Positions 33,916-43,452 of a stretch of DNA of 64,000 bases are shown here, piece by piece. The notes beneath the pieces were generated by a model, which was not told where the DNA came from, made no database searches, and saw only the letters and a program-made list of their open reading frames with translations. The translations under genes were made by a program, and so were the position numbers. Each line of letters starts with the position of its first letter. The stretch's first letter is position 1. This DNA is from DAOMFB01 sp963721385 (GTDB taxonomy: Bacteria > Acidobacteriota > Thermoanaerobaculia > UBA5066), in the NCBI GenBank assembly GCA_963721385.1, contig CAVRJB010000019.1:930001-994000 (forward strand), in the 5' to 3' direction.

Positions 33916-36534
33916 GTGAAAACCATGCGCCGAATCCTGAGTCCCTTCGCCGCGTCCGCGGCGGGGCTGGCCCTGCTGCTCTCCGGCTGCTCCGGCGAGT
34001 CGCCGACCGCCCCCAAGACCGTCCCGACCCCGGTGCCCCCGGGCTGCGGTGTCGTCGCTGACGCTGCCGTCGGGTCCGATTGACACGCTCGGCGGCACCG
34101 CGGTCGTGATCCGCGCCACGGTGAAGAAGGACGGACAGGCCGTCCCGGACGGCACGTCGGTGACCTTCATGACCGATTTCGGCTTCTTCAACGAGAACGG
34201 CCTTCCGACGATCTCGAAGACGACGTCCGGCGGAGCGGCCGACGTGACGCCCGGCTCCTTCAACACCGGGAGCGCGAACGTCCGGGCCTCTTTCGAGTGC
34301 GGGACGGCGACGGTCCAGATCAACTACCTGCAGGCCCCCACCTCGGGGCCGTACATTTCCTCCATCGACCCGAGCGCGGGATCGGTGAAGGGCGGCGAGA
34401 CCGTTTCGATCCTCGGCGGCCGGTTCGGGACCGACCTCGCGACCACACTGGTGTCGTTCGGCGGCATTCCGGCGTCGGTGAAGACGGTCACAAACACGCA
34501 GATCACCGTCTCGACCCCGTCGTGGACCCTGGCGAATCCGAGCGTCCCGGAGGCCGTCAACGTCTCCGTCACGGTGGCCGGTACGACGGTTACCAAGGTC
34601 AAGGGTTACACGTACGTCGGGATCGATCCGAACAAGCGGGTCTTCGTGTCGAACGTGTCGCCCAACACCGGCTCCCCTGCGGGCGGGGACCAGGTCAACG
34701 TGTACGGCGGCAACTTCGGGAGCTCGGTGGCGACGACCCGGGTGACGTTCTGCGGGCTGCCCGCCACGATCACGACCCAGACCGACGCGCAGATCATCGT
34801 CCTGACCCCGAACAAGACGCTCGCCGACCCGTTGGTCGCCGAGACGTGCGACGTCGCCGTGACGACCGACCTCGGCCTCGTGTCGCAGCAGTCGGCGGTC
34901 CTGCCCCGGGCGTTCACATACACGCCCTTGGCGCTACCAGCCGGTCATCAACTCGATCTCGCCCAAGGTGGGCCCGAATGACGCCACGACCCGCGTCACG
35001 ATCTTCGGCACGGGCTTCCAGTTCCCGTTGCAGGTCTTCATGACCGGAGGCGGCTGCGGCACGCAGAGGATCGAGGGGACGATTCTCAACCCGATCACGC
35101 TGACGAACGTCGTCTTCGGGACGCCCCGCGCGATCGGCCCGTACTCGTGCCTCTCCAACTCGCTCGTCGACGTCGAGGTCCTCAACCCGACGACCGGCAA
35201 GAAGGCGAGCTGCCCGGCGTGCTTCCGCTATTACGGTTGCCCGACCGTCACCGGCATCTCCCCGTCGCTGATCCCGTATGACCAGACGACGCTCGTGACG
35301 GTCAGCGGCAACAACTTCGAGGAGCCGATCGAAGCCACGTACCAGCCGACGAGCCCGTCGGGCGGCGCGGTTCGCGTCAACGTGACGTCGGTCGCCGCGG
35401 GCAGCGTCATCGTCCAGATGCCGCCGCTCAACCAGATCCTGCAGAGTGGCGGCGGCCAGACGAACTGCCAGAACGTCACCGGAACGCTGACCCTGACGTC
35501 GACGGCCCTCACCTGCCAGCCGGTGACCACGACCCTGACATACCGCGTCGACCCGCCGTCGATCACGAGCGCCTCACCGACGAACCTGAACCAGGACGGC
35601 TCGCTCTTCCCGACGCTCGGTGCCCCCGCCACGATCACGGTCCTCGGGACCAACTTCACCGACCCGGTCACGGTCGAGATCACGAAGGGCGGCGCCGCGG
35701 TCGCGACCGTGAACAACGCCGTCGTCTCGAACAGCGGCACGCTGACGTTCCCGGCCCCTGCGCTCGCCGACTCCCTGATGAACCGCCAGAACTGCAACAC
35801 CGGCGGAGCGGTGATCGGCAGCAAGATGGTGCCGACCTCGTTCGGCATCCGGATCCGCAGCCAGCGGACGGGTTGCTCGGCCGAGCTGCCGTCGATCCTC
35901 ATCTACAACCCGATCAACCAGGCCTGCACGGCGAGCCTCGCGATCACGACCACCTCGCTGCCGAATGCGACGCTGTGCGTGGCTTACTCCGCAACGGTCG
36001 TCGCCGGCGGAGGCACTTTGCCTTACATCTTCAGCCAGAGCGGCCTGCCGGCGGGCTTCTCCCTGAACACGTCGACCGGGCAGATTTCGTCACCCCCGCC
36101 GCAGCTCTCGAATGGCCCGATTGGAGGCAACGTGTTCGCGAGCGTGACGATCACGGTCCAGGACAACGCCGCCGCGACGGTGAACCAGACGTTCCCGCTC
36201 ACGATCCTCGACCCGAACGGCACGTTCACCGTCTCGGGCCCGGCCACGTTCGCGACCTCGGGAGGCACGTCGCCGCCGCTGACGGCGAGCCACAACGACC
36301 CGGGCTTCGCGCCGATCAACTGGGTCATCGATTCCCAGACGCGGGATGACGCGGGGCCGATCAGCGATCCGATCACGCTCACGGCCGCCACGGGAGGGAC
36401 GACGGCGCTCGAGGTGCTTCCGGCTCCTGACCGGCGGTCACACCTATACCGTGGTCGTCCGCGCGACCGATACGCCCGCCTGCGGCGGACCTTCGCACAC
36501 GAACACCTTCACCGTCTCTGTCATCAAGAGCTGA
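33916..36534 (+). CDS. large IPT/TIG-repeat lipoprotein, broken by three frame shifts
   Basis: The protein would be about 870 residues if continuous. GTG 33916 (or ATG 33925) begins a lipoprotein signal, FAASAAGLALLLSGC (Cys25). A filamin/Ig-like domain is followed by tandem IPT/TIG-like repeats (YISSIDPSAGSVKGGETVSI, VFVSNVSPNTGSPAGGDQVN, GISPSLIPYDQTTLVTVSGN) and an Ig-like putative cadherin-type domain (SGLPAGFSLNTSTGQISSPP). It ends in GGHTYTVVVRATDTPA at TGA 36532-36534. Frame breaks lie near 34044-34050, 34928-34934 and 36418-36430. Each looks like one extra base, and in each case the next frame continues the same domain smoothly. Probably a surface-exposed structural or adhesive protein of the pilus locus. 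Confidence 0.75.
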
Positions 36535-36559
36535 TCCTGGATCGGGAAGAGACCGAAAC

Positions 36560-36581
36560 GGGCCGCCCTGCGGGGCGGCCC
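36560..36581 (+). terminator. hairpin terminator after the pil/TIG operon
   Basis: GGGCCGCCC and GGGGCGGCCC form a stem of about 9 base pairs with a small loop, followed by GAACTTTCT. It lies 25 bases after the TIG-protein stop and before the next promoter. Confidence 0.6.
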
Positions 36582-36604
36582 GAACTTTCTCGGGCCGTTT
36601 GACT

Positions 36605-36610
36605 TAGACT
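36605..36610 (+). promoter_or_regulatory. TAGACT -10 for the TPR/roadblock gene
   Basis: TAGACT with 11 bases to ATG 36622; this would give a leader of only about 4-5 bases. Confidence 0.35.
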
Positions 36611-36621
36611 TCAGAGTTCCG

Positions 36622-38190
36622 ATGGCTCTCTTCGGCAGCACGCCGCCCCCGACCTCGCGGCTGGAGGAACTGAAGCGGATCCTGCAGCGGGATCCGACTT
36701 CCCGGCAGTTCCTCGCCCTCGCGGAGGAGTACCGGCGGCACGGAAAGCTCCGCGACGCCATCATCACGCTCGAGCGCGGCCTCGCGGTCCACTCGAGCGC
36801 GGTGGCCGCCCATGTCGCTCTCGGCCGGATCTACCAGCAGCTCGACCGCTTCGAAGACGCCATCCGGTCGTTCACGAACGCCCTGCGGATCGACCGGGAG
36901 AACCTCGTCGCGATCCGCCAGCTGGCCGAGGTCCACCTGACCCGCGGAGACCGGCTGGACGCCCTCAAGAAGCTGAAGCTCTACCGGGGGCTGAACCCCG
37001 GCGACAAGGACGTCGACGACTTGATCCTGAGGCTGGAAAGCGAGCTCGCGCCGCCCCCGGAGCGTTACCCGTCTGGCGCCCGGACGTACCGCGAAGGGGG
37101 ATTCACCCCCTTCCGGCCTGCCACGCCATCGCCCTACGCAAGCGGCGTTCGTTCCGGTGTCTTCCCGGCCCCGAGGCCCGCGCCCGACCCCGCGCCGGCG
37201 TATCGGCCGCCTCCGCCTCTCGCCGCAGAGCCCCCCCCGGAGGCGGCCCCTGCCGAGTCGGCGTGGGAGATGCCCGCTCCCGCACCCCGATGGAATGACG
37301 CGGCGCCTCCCGCCGGGACTCGCCCGGACGAGGGGACGTTCGACTCAGAGGAGCCGGTCTTCGAAACCGAGCTCGCGCCCTCCCCGGAGCCCACGGCTCC
37401 GGAAGCGGAATCGCCGCCGCTCTTCGAGGTGGTGCCTCCTGCCTCGACGGCCCCGACGCCCGCTCCCGAGCCACTGCAGCTTCCCGAGCCCTTCACGATC
37501 CCGATGGCGATCCTCGGAGCCCGGACCGGAGCGGCGGAGGGTATTCCCATCCGCGAAACGCCGTCCGGCGAGATGCCGCCGCCCGTGGACGACGGCGATT
37601 CACCGACGGCCCCCCTCGTGACCGAGACGCTCGCCGAGCTGTACCGCTCGCAGGGCTACGTCGTGGACGCGGGGGAGGTCTACAGGACGCTCGCCGCGTC
37701 GACGCCGGACGCCGGGGCGGCGCGCGAGTTCGCGGAGAAGGCCGACGAGCTGGAGCGGGAAGCCGGACCCCGGACACGGCTTCGGAGCTTCCTCGCGCGC
37801 TTCCCGGCCCGGCGGCCGGTCACGCTGGACGACCTGTCGGCCGTCTTGAACGACGTGCTGCTCGGCATCCCGGGCCTTTCCGTCGCGGCCCTGACGGACC
37901 GGGAAGGTCTCGCCGTCGTCACTCGGGGGTCGTCGCGGAACGGCGGCACCACCGAAGTCCTCGTCGCGGAGCTGACCTCGTTCTTCCGGAGCGTCGGGCG
38001 GAGCGGCGCCGAGATCAGCGGCGGGTCCCTCAAGCGCCTGTCGCTCGTGACCGAGAAGGGGACGGCGGTTCTCTCCCGCGTCTCGGCCGACTACGCCCTC
38101 ATCCTGCAGGCCGAGCCCGGCGCCGCCCTCGGGGAAGTGCGCTGGGCCGCCACCCGCGCGGCGGACCGCCTGCGCCCCGCGCTTGGCTGA
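36622..38190 (+). CDS. TPR protein with Pro-rich linker and C-terminal roadblock/LC7-like domain
   Basis: The 522-residue protein has three parts. The first is N-terminal TPRs (about 10-140: FLALAEEYRRHGKLRDAIIT, AHVALGRIYQQLDRFEDAIR). The second is a disordered Pro/Glu/Ala region (about 145-320), followed by a lone TPR-like helix pair (TETLAELYRSQGYVVDAGEV). The third is a C-terminal domain (about 405-522) with LDDLSAVLNDVLLGIPGLSV, AALTDREGLAVV and SLKRLSLVTEKGTAVLSRVS, the roadblock/LC7 pattern of regulators of small MglA-like GTPases. It heads the accB-accC-aroK run but has unrelated content. A link to pilus-driven motility upstream is an inference. Confidence 0.72.
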   Translation: MALFGSTPPPTSRLEELKRILQRDPTSRQFLALAEEYRRHGKLRDAIITLERGLAVHSSAVAAHVALGRIYQQLDRFEDAIRSFTNALRIDRENLVAIRQLAEVHLTRGDRLDALKKLKLYRGLNPGDKDVDDLILRLESELAPPPERYPSGARTYREGGFTPFRPATPSPYASGVRSGVFPAPRPAPDPAPAYRPPPPLAAEPPPEAAPAESAWEMPAPAPRWNDAAPPAGTRPDEGTFDSEEPVFETELAPSPEPTAPEAESPPLFEVVPPASTAPTPAPEPLQLPEPFTIPMAILGARTGAAEGIPIRETPSGEMPPPVDDGDSPTAPLVTETLAELYRSQGYVVDAGEVYRTLAASTPDAGAAREFAEKADELEREAGPRTRLRSFLARFPARRPVTLDDLSAVLNDVLLGIPGLSVAALTDREGLAVVTRGSSRNGGTTEVLVAELTSFFRSVGRSGAEISGGSLKRLSLVTEKGTAVLSRVSADYALILQAEPGAALGEVRWAATRAADRLRPALG

Positions 38191-38213
38191 CGACGCAGAG
38201 AGAGAAAGGACCC

Positions 38214-38711
<498 letters not shown>

Positions 38712-38725
38712 GGCGCCGGATCCCG

Positions 38726-40090
38726 ATGTTCCAGAAGATCCTGATCGCCAATCGCGGCGAGATCGCCCTCCGGATCATCGCGGCATGCAAGGAGCTCGGT
38801 ATCGCGACGGTCGCCGTCCACTCGGAGGCCGACGGCGATGCGCTCCACGTGCAGGCGGCGAACGAGTCGGTCTGCATCGGGCCGGCGGCGGCGGCCGGCT
38901 CCTATCTGAACATCGCATCGCTCGTCGCGGCCGCGGAGATCACGGGCGCCGACGCGGTCCACCCGGGCTACGGCTTTCTCGCCGAGAACGCTCACTTTGC
39001 CGAGATCCTCGGGGAAGTGGGGCTGGTCTGGATCGGCCCCTCGCCGGCGGCGATCCGCTTGATGGGCGACAAGTCCGTGGCGAGGTCGACGGTCAGCCGC
39101 GCGGGCGTCCCGACGATGCCGGGCTCGCCCGGGCCGCTTTCGTCGATCGAGGACGCCATGACCCTCGCCGGGCGGATCGGCTACCCGGTCCTCCTGAAGG
39201 CCGTCGCGGGGGGCGGCGGGCGCGGCATGCGCGTCGCGCAGAACGACAGGGAGCTGGCGGCGGGATTCGACCTCGCGACCCACGAGGCCGAGCGCGCGTT
39301 CGGCAACGGGAGCGTCTACCTCGAGAAGTACCTCGCCGAGCCCCGCCACATCGAATTCCAGGTCTTCGGCGACAGCCAGGGGCGCGTCGTCCACCTCGGC
39401 GAGCGCGAGTGCTCTCTCCAGCGGCGTCACCAGAAGATCCTCGAGGAGGCGCCGTCCCTGGCGCTGACGCCCGCCCTCCGGGAGCGGATGGGAGAGGCGG
39501 CCGTGCAGGCGGCCAGGGCCGTCGACTACGTCGGCGCGGGGACGATCGAGTTCCTGCTCGACGAGGACGGCTCCTTCTTCTTCATGGAGATGAACACCCG
39601 GATCCAGGTGGAGCACCCGGTCACCGAGATGGTGACGGGCTTCGACCTCGTGAAGGAGCAGATCCGCGTGGCGGCGGGCGAGCCACTCAGTTTCGGCGAG
39701 CCGCACGTCGGGTCCGGCTTTGCGGCACGCGGGCACGCCATCGAATTCCGGATCAACGCCGAGGACCCGCGGACCTTTGCACCGTCGCCGGGGACGATCA
39801 CGACGCTTCACCTGCCCGGGGGACCGGGAGTCCGCGTCGACACCGCGGCGTACGCAGGCTGGAAGATCCCGCCCCATTACGACTCCCTCATCGCCAAGCT
39901 CATCGTCCACGGCCGCGACCGCGAGGAAGCGATCATGCGCGGCAAGCGCGCGCTGGAGCTGTTCATCGTGGAAGGCGTCAAGACGACGATTCCGCTCCAC
40001 CGGCGCCTCCTCGACGACCCCGACGTCCGCGCCGGGCGGTTCTCGACGAAGTGGCTGGAACGATGGCTCGCGAAGGAGACGGGGGACTGA
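38726..40090 (+). CDS. accC: biotin carboxylase subunit of acetyl-CoA carboxylase
   Basis: A 454-residue AccC that carboxylates biotin on AccB using ATP and bicarbonate. The N-terminal fold reads MFQKILIANRGEIALRIIAA and the ATP-grasp glycine loop LLKAVAGGGGRGMRVAQ. HIEFQVFGDSQGRVVHLGER, CSLQRRHQKILEEAPS and FLLDEDGSFFFMEMNTRIQV with EHPVTEMVTG carry the metal-binding and catalytic residues. The usual length is about 450. Its 3' end overlaps aroK by 28 bases in another frame. Confidence 0.97.
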   Translation: MFQKILIANRGEIALRIIAACKELGIATVAVHSEADGDALHVQAANESVCIGPAAAAGSYLNIASLVAAAEITGADAVHPGYGFLAENAHFAEILGEVGLVWIGPSPAAIRLMGDKSVARSTVSRAGVPTMPGSPGPLSSIEDAMTLAGRIGYPVLLKAVAGGGGRGMRVAQNDRELAAGFDLATHEAERAFGNGSVYLEKYLAEPRHIEFQVFGDSQGRVVHLGERECSLQRRHQKILEEAPSLALTPALRERMGEAAVQAARAVDYVGAGTIEFLLDEDGSFFFMEMNTRIQVEHPVTEMVTGFDLVKEQIRVAAGEPLSFGEPHVGSGFAARGHAIEFRINAEDPRTFAPSPGTITTLHLPGGPGVRVDTAAYAGWKIPPHYDSLIAKLIVHGRDREEAIMRGKRALELFIVEGVKTTIPLHRRLLDDPDVRAGRFSTKWLERWLAKETGD

Positions 40091-40629
40091 CGCCCGGCGA
40101 CGCGGAGCGCGTCTATCTCGTCGGATTCATGGGAAGCGGCAAGACGACCGTCGGCCGGCGTCTCGCGGAGAGGCTTGGCGTGCCGTTCGTCGACCTCGAC
40201 GCCGCGTACGAGGCCATGGCGGGGGAGACCGTCCGCTCGACGTTCGAGACGCGGGGGGAGCCGTTCTTCCGTGAGCGGGAGGCGGAGCTGCTGAAGGGGA
40301 CGGCAGCTTTCCCGTCGGCCGTCGTCGCGCTCGGCGGCGGGACGATTTCCTTCCCCGAGAACCTCGCCTTCGTGAAGCGGCACGGCGTTTCGGTCTTCCT
40401 CGACGTCCCGTTCGAGGTTCTGGCCGAGCGGCTGGCGGGAAAGACGGCGGACCGGCCCCTCTTCCGGACGCCCGCCGAGGCGCGCCTCCTGCTGGAAGCG
40501 AGGCTTCCTTTCTATAGAATGGCGGATTGGGCGGTTTCCGTGAACGGAGAGATGACGGTCGACGAGGTCGCAGCGCGCGTCGCGGCGGTCCTCCGCCCCT
40601 CGTCGGACGAGGCTGGCGGAAAAGGGTGA
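40063..40629 (+). CDS. aroK: shikimate kinase
   Basis: A 188-residue enzyme phosphorylating shikimate in aromatic amino acid synthesis. It has the Walker A in VYLVGFMGSGKTTVGRRLAE and shikimate-binding VPFVDLDAAYEAMAG. FFREREAELLKG, VVALGGGTISFPENLAFV and the lid arginine in KTADRPLFRT are also present. The only reasonable start is ATG 40063 inside the accC 3' end, in a different frame, giving 28 bases of overlap and probable translational coupling. The phosphoesterase gene begins two bases after its stop. Confidence 0.94.
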   Translation: MAREGDGGLTPGDAERVYLVGFMGSGKTTVGRRLAERLGVPFVDLDAAYEAMAGETVRSTFETRGEPFFREREAELLKGTAAFPSAVVALGGGTISFPENLAFVKRHGVSVFLDVPFEVLAERLAGKTADRPLFRTPAEARLLLEARLPFYRMADWAVSVNGEMTVDEVAARVAAVLRPSSDEAGGKG

Positions 40630-40630
40630 C

Positions 40631-41389
40631 GTGCGTTACCTGATCGTCTCCGACCTCCACTCGAACGACGAGGCATTCTCGGCGGTCCTGTCGCGTGTGA
40701 AGCGGAAGCGTTTCGATCGCGTCATCTGCCTCGGCGACTTCGTCGGTTACGCCGCCGACCCGAACAAGGTGCTGGACCGCTTCCGCCACCTGTCGAAGAC
40801 GACCTTTTCGATTCGCGGAAACCACGACAAGGTCGTGACGGGCGCCGACCCGGGAGAGCTGTTCAACCCGCCCGCGCTCTACGCGGCGCGCTGGACGACG
40901 AGCCGGCTCTCCAAGCCGAACATCGAGTTCCTGAAACGACTGCCGCCTGGCCCGACCATCGTGGACGAACTCTTCGTCGTCTGCCACGGCTCGCCGCTCG
41001 ACGAGGATGCCTACATCTTCTCGGACTTCGACGCATCGATGAACTTCATCCAGATGGACCGGATGGCCGCCGGGATCGACGTCTGCTTCTTCGGGCACAG
41101 CCATATCCCGTCGGTCTTCACGCTCGAGACGGACGGCATTCGCGTCGAGGCGATCCGCGGCGCCCGCGCGAAGCTGAGGCTCGAGCCCGGGAAGCGATAC
41201 CTGGTCAACCCCGGATCGGTCGGACAGCCCCGGGACCGGAACCCGAAGGCGTCCTATGCGCTGTACGACACGACCGAGGGCGTCGTTCACTTCGACCGGG
41301 TGCCCTACGACGTCGAGGCGACGCGGAGGAAGATCCTCCGGGCCGGCCTGCCGCCCGTTCTCGGCGACCGCCTCGTCATCGGGCTTTGA
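40631..41389 (+). CDS. metallophosphoesterase (YfcE-like)
   Basis: A 252-residue calcineurin-like phosphoesterase. The metal ligands are in order: MRYLIVSDLHSNDEAFSAVL, VICLGDFVGYAADPNKV, FSIRGNHDKVVTG, LFVVCHGSPLDED, VCFFGHSHIPSVF and LVNPGSVGQPRDRNPKASYA. This order matches small phosphodiesterases of the YfcE/DUF2436-like group that hydrolyse phosphodiesters or nucleotides. The natural substrate is unknown. It starts at GTG 40631 with AAAGGG upstream; the stop overlaps a TTG start of the next gene (TTGA). Confidence 0.88.
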   Translation: MRYLIVSDLHSNDEAFSAVLSRVKRKRFDRVICLGDFVGYAADPNKVLDRFRHLSKTTFSIRGNHDKVVTGADPGELFNPPALYAARWTTSRLSKPNIEFLKRLPPGPTIVDELFVVCHGSPLDEDAYIFSDFDASMNFIQMDRMAAGIDVCFFGHSHIPSVFTLETDGIRVEAIRGARAKLRLEPGKRYLVNPGSVGQPRDRNPKASYALYDTTEGVVHFDRVPYDVEATRRKILRAGLPPVLGDRLVIGL

Positions 41390-43452
41390 GGCGCGCCCGC
41401 CTGGCGGCCGCCGCGTCGCTCGCCGCCTGGCTGGCCGCGTCCTGCGCGGGACCGCCGGCGGCGCCCGCTCCGCCGAGGGAGGCGGCCGGCGAGAGGGTCG
41501 AAACGCACGCCCGCCTCCTTGCGGCCGAGGATTCGCGCACCTTCGACCCGGCTCTCTTCGGCGGCGCCGCAACGTCTTCCGATCCGTGGCTCCGCTCGAA
41601 CGCGGCGCTCGCTGCGGGCCGGCTGAAGAACCCCGAGGCCAGCACGATCCTCCCGGCTCTCCTCGGCGACCCCGATCCTTCGGTCCGGCGGTCGGCCGCT
41701 TTCGCCGCCGGTGTCTCCGGCGACCCGAAGCTCGTCGACGTGGCCATCCGGGCGCTCTCTGACCCGGATCCCGCGACGGCGGCGTTTGCGGCGGAGGCCC
41801 TCGGGAAGCTCGGACGCGACGAGGCAACGGCGGCGCTTCTCGCCGCGCTGGGTCGGCCGGGTCCGGCCCGCTCGGCGGCGGCGCGAGCCCTCTTCCGAAC
41901 GGACGATCCGAAAGTCGTCGCCGCGCTCGCTCTCGTCGCGCTCGATTCCGCGACTCCGCCGGTTGTCCGCCGGGCGGCTGTCTACGCTCTGGCGCGGCGG
42001 CCGGCGAAAGAAGCCCTTCCCGCGCTCCGCGCCGAGCTCCAAAGGAGCGAGAAGGACGAGGAGGCGGACGCCCTCGCCTGGTCGGCCCGGGCCGTCGGCC
42101 TTCTCGGCGACGCGGAGAGCGTGCCCGACCTCGTCCGGCTCGCGGACTCCGCAAACGTCTCGGTCGCGGTCCAGTCGCTCCTCGCTCTCGAGAAGATCCT
42201 CTCTTCCTCGAAGGCCGAAGGGCTGGCGTCCGCGGCGTCGGCCATCGCGTCGAAGCGGTCGAGCGATCCCCTGCCGGGCGTGGCCGTTGCGGCCCTCCAG
42301 CTGCAGGGCGCACTCCCTTCGACGGCCTCTTCGCGGGCAGTGCTCGAAGAGAACCTGCTTCGAGGAGGATGGAGAGGGCAGACGGCTCTCGTCAGCCTGA
42401 CGCGACTCGACGCCCCGGGAGCCCCGAGCCTCGCCACGAAACGCCTTGCGGACGCGGCGGCGTCGAGCTCGCTCGAGCTGAAGCTCGGAGCCAGCGAGGC
42501 GCTCGAGCTCCTCGCCGCAGAACGGGCCGAACGGATCGGTGCGGCGCTTCTCGCGGATTCCTCGCCGCGCGTCCGCGCCGCGGCGCTTTCCTCACTTTCG
42601 AGGAAGAGGACTCCGAACCGGCTGACGGTCCTCGAGAGCGGCCTGAAAGACCCTTCTCCTTCGGTCCGTGCGGCCGCGCTCGAGGCTTCCGCGCCGCTCG
42701 TCGACGGAGCCTCGGGAGGGTTGCTTTCGTCCTGGAGCGGTGCCTTCGAGAAGAGCTTCCCCGGGGCCGAGCCCGACGACGTCGTCACGGCGCTCGACGC
42801 CGCCGCGGCACGGGGCGAGAAGGGGAAGCCGCTCGTGGCGGCGAGGGTCGACGACCCGGAGCCGGTCGTCCGGGACAAGGCCCGCCGGGTGATGATCACG
42901 GCCTACGGCGCGTCACCCGCCGGCTTTCGAAGGATTCCGGTGAAGACGAGCCGGACTTCTGTCGACTACCGCTCGCTCGCGCGGATGGCGGGCGGCTTCG
43001 GGGCGGAGGTCGCCTTCGTGACGCCCCGCGGCACCTTCACGGTCGACCTCGACTTCGCGGCGGCCCCCGCGACGGCGTTCAACTTCTACTCGCTCGCGAA
43101 GCGCGGTTTCTTCGACGGTCTCGTCTTCCACCGGGTCGTCCCCGACTTCGTGGTCCAGACGGGGGACCCCCGCGGCGACGGCACGGGCGGGCCCGGCTAC
43201 GCGATCCGGGACGAGATCAATCCTCTTCGCTACCGCCGCGGAACGGTAGGAATGGCGCTCTCGGGGGCGGACACGGGCGGCTCGCAGTGGTTCGTCGCCC
43301 TCTCGTCGCAGCCGCATCTCGACGGCGGCTACACGGTCTTCGGCCGGATCTCCTCCGGGATGGAGGTCCTCGACCTCATCGAGCAGAACGACCGAATCGT
43401 GTCCGTCCGCGCTCACGAGAAGGCGGGCGGGCCGGCCGGAGCCGCGCGGTGA
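41386..43452 (+). CDS. HEAT-repeat lipoprotein fused to a cyclophilin-type peptidyl-prolyl isomerase
   Basis: The 688-residue protein begins at TTG 41386, overlapping the previous stop. The signal MRRARLAAAASLAAWLAASC suggests lipidation. Residues of about 40-500 are Ala-rich HEAT/PBS-type repeats (DPDPSVRRSAAFAAGVSGDP, SDPDPATAAFAAEALGKLGR, DPSPSVRAAALEASAPLVDG). The C-terminal part (about 538-672) is a cyclophilin: RGTFTVDLDFAAAPATAFNF, LVFHRVVPDFVVQTGDPRGD, GTVGMALSGADTGGSQWFVA and QPHLDGGYTVFGRI. The catalytic Arg (HRV) is kept. Trp replaces Phe in the SQFF motif. It probably acts as a periplasmic or outer-membrane folding factor, with the repeats binding clients or partners. Confidence 0.85.
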   Translation: MRRARLAAAASLAAWLAASCAGPPAAPAPPREAAGERVETHARLLAAEDSRTFDPALFGGAATSSDPWLRSNAALAAGRLKNPEASTILPALLGDPDPSVRRSAAFAAGVSGDPKLVDVAIRALSDPDPATAAFAAEALGKLGRDEATAALLAALGRPGPARSAAARALFRTDDPKVVAALALVALDSATPPVVRRAAVYALARRPAKEALPALRAELQRSEKDEEADALAWSARAVGLLGDAESVPDLVRLADSANVSVAVQSLLALEKILSSSKAEGLASAASAIASKRSSDPLPGVAVAALQLQGALPSTASSRAVLEENLLRGGWRGQTALVSLTRLDAPGAPSLATKRLADAAASSSLELKLGASEALELLAAERAERIGAALLADSSPRVRAAALSSLSRKRTPNRLTVLESGLKDPSPSVRAAALEASAPLVDGASGGLLSSWSGAFEKSFPGAEPDDVVTALDAAAARGEKGKPLVAARVDDPEPVVRDKARRVMITAYGASPAGFRRIPVKTSRTSVDYRSLARMAGGFGAEVAFVTPRGTFTVDLDFAAAPATAFNFYSLAKRGFFDGLVFHRVVPDFVVQTGDPRGDGTGGPGYAIRDEINPLRYRRGTVGMALSGADTGGSQWFVALSSQPHLDGGYTVFGRISSGMEVLDLIEQNDRIVSVRAHEKAGGPAGAAR

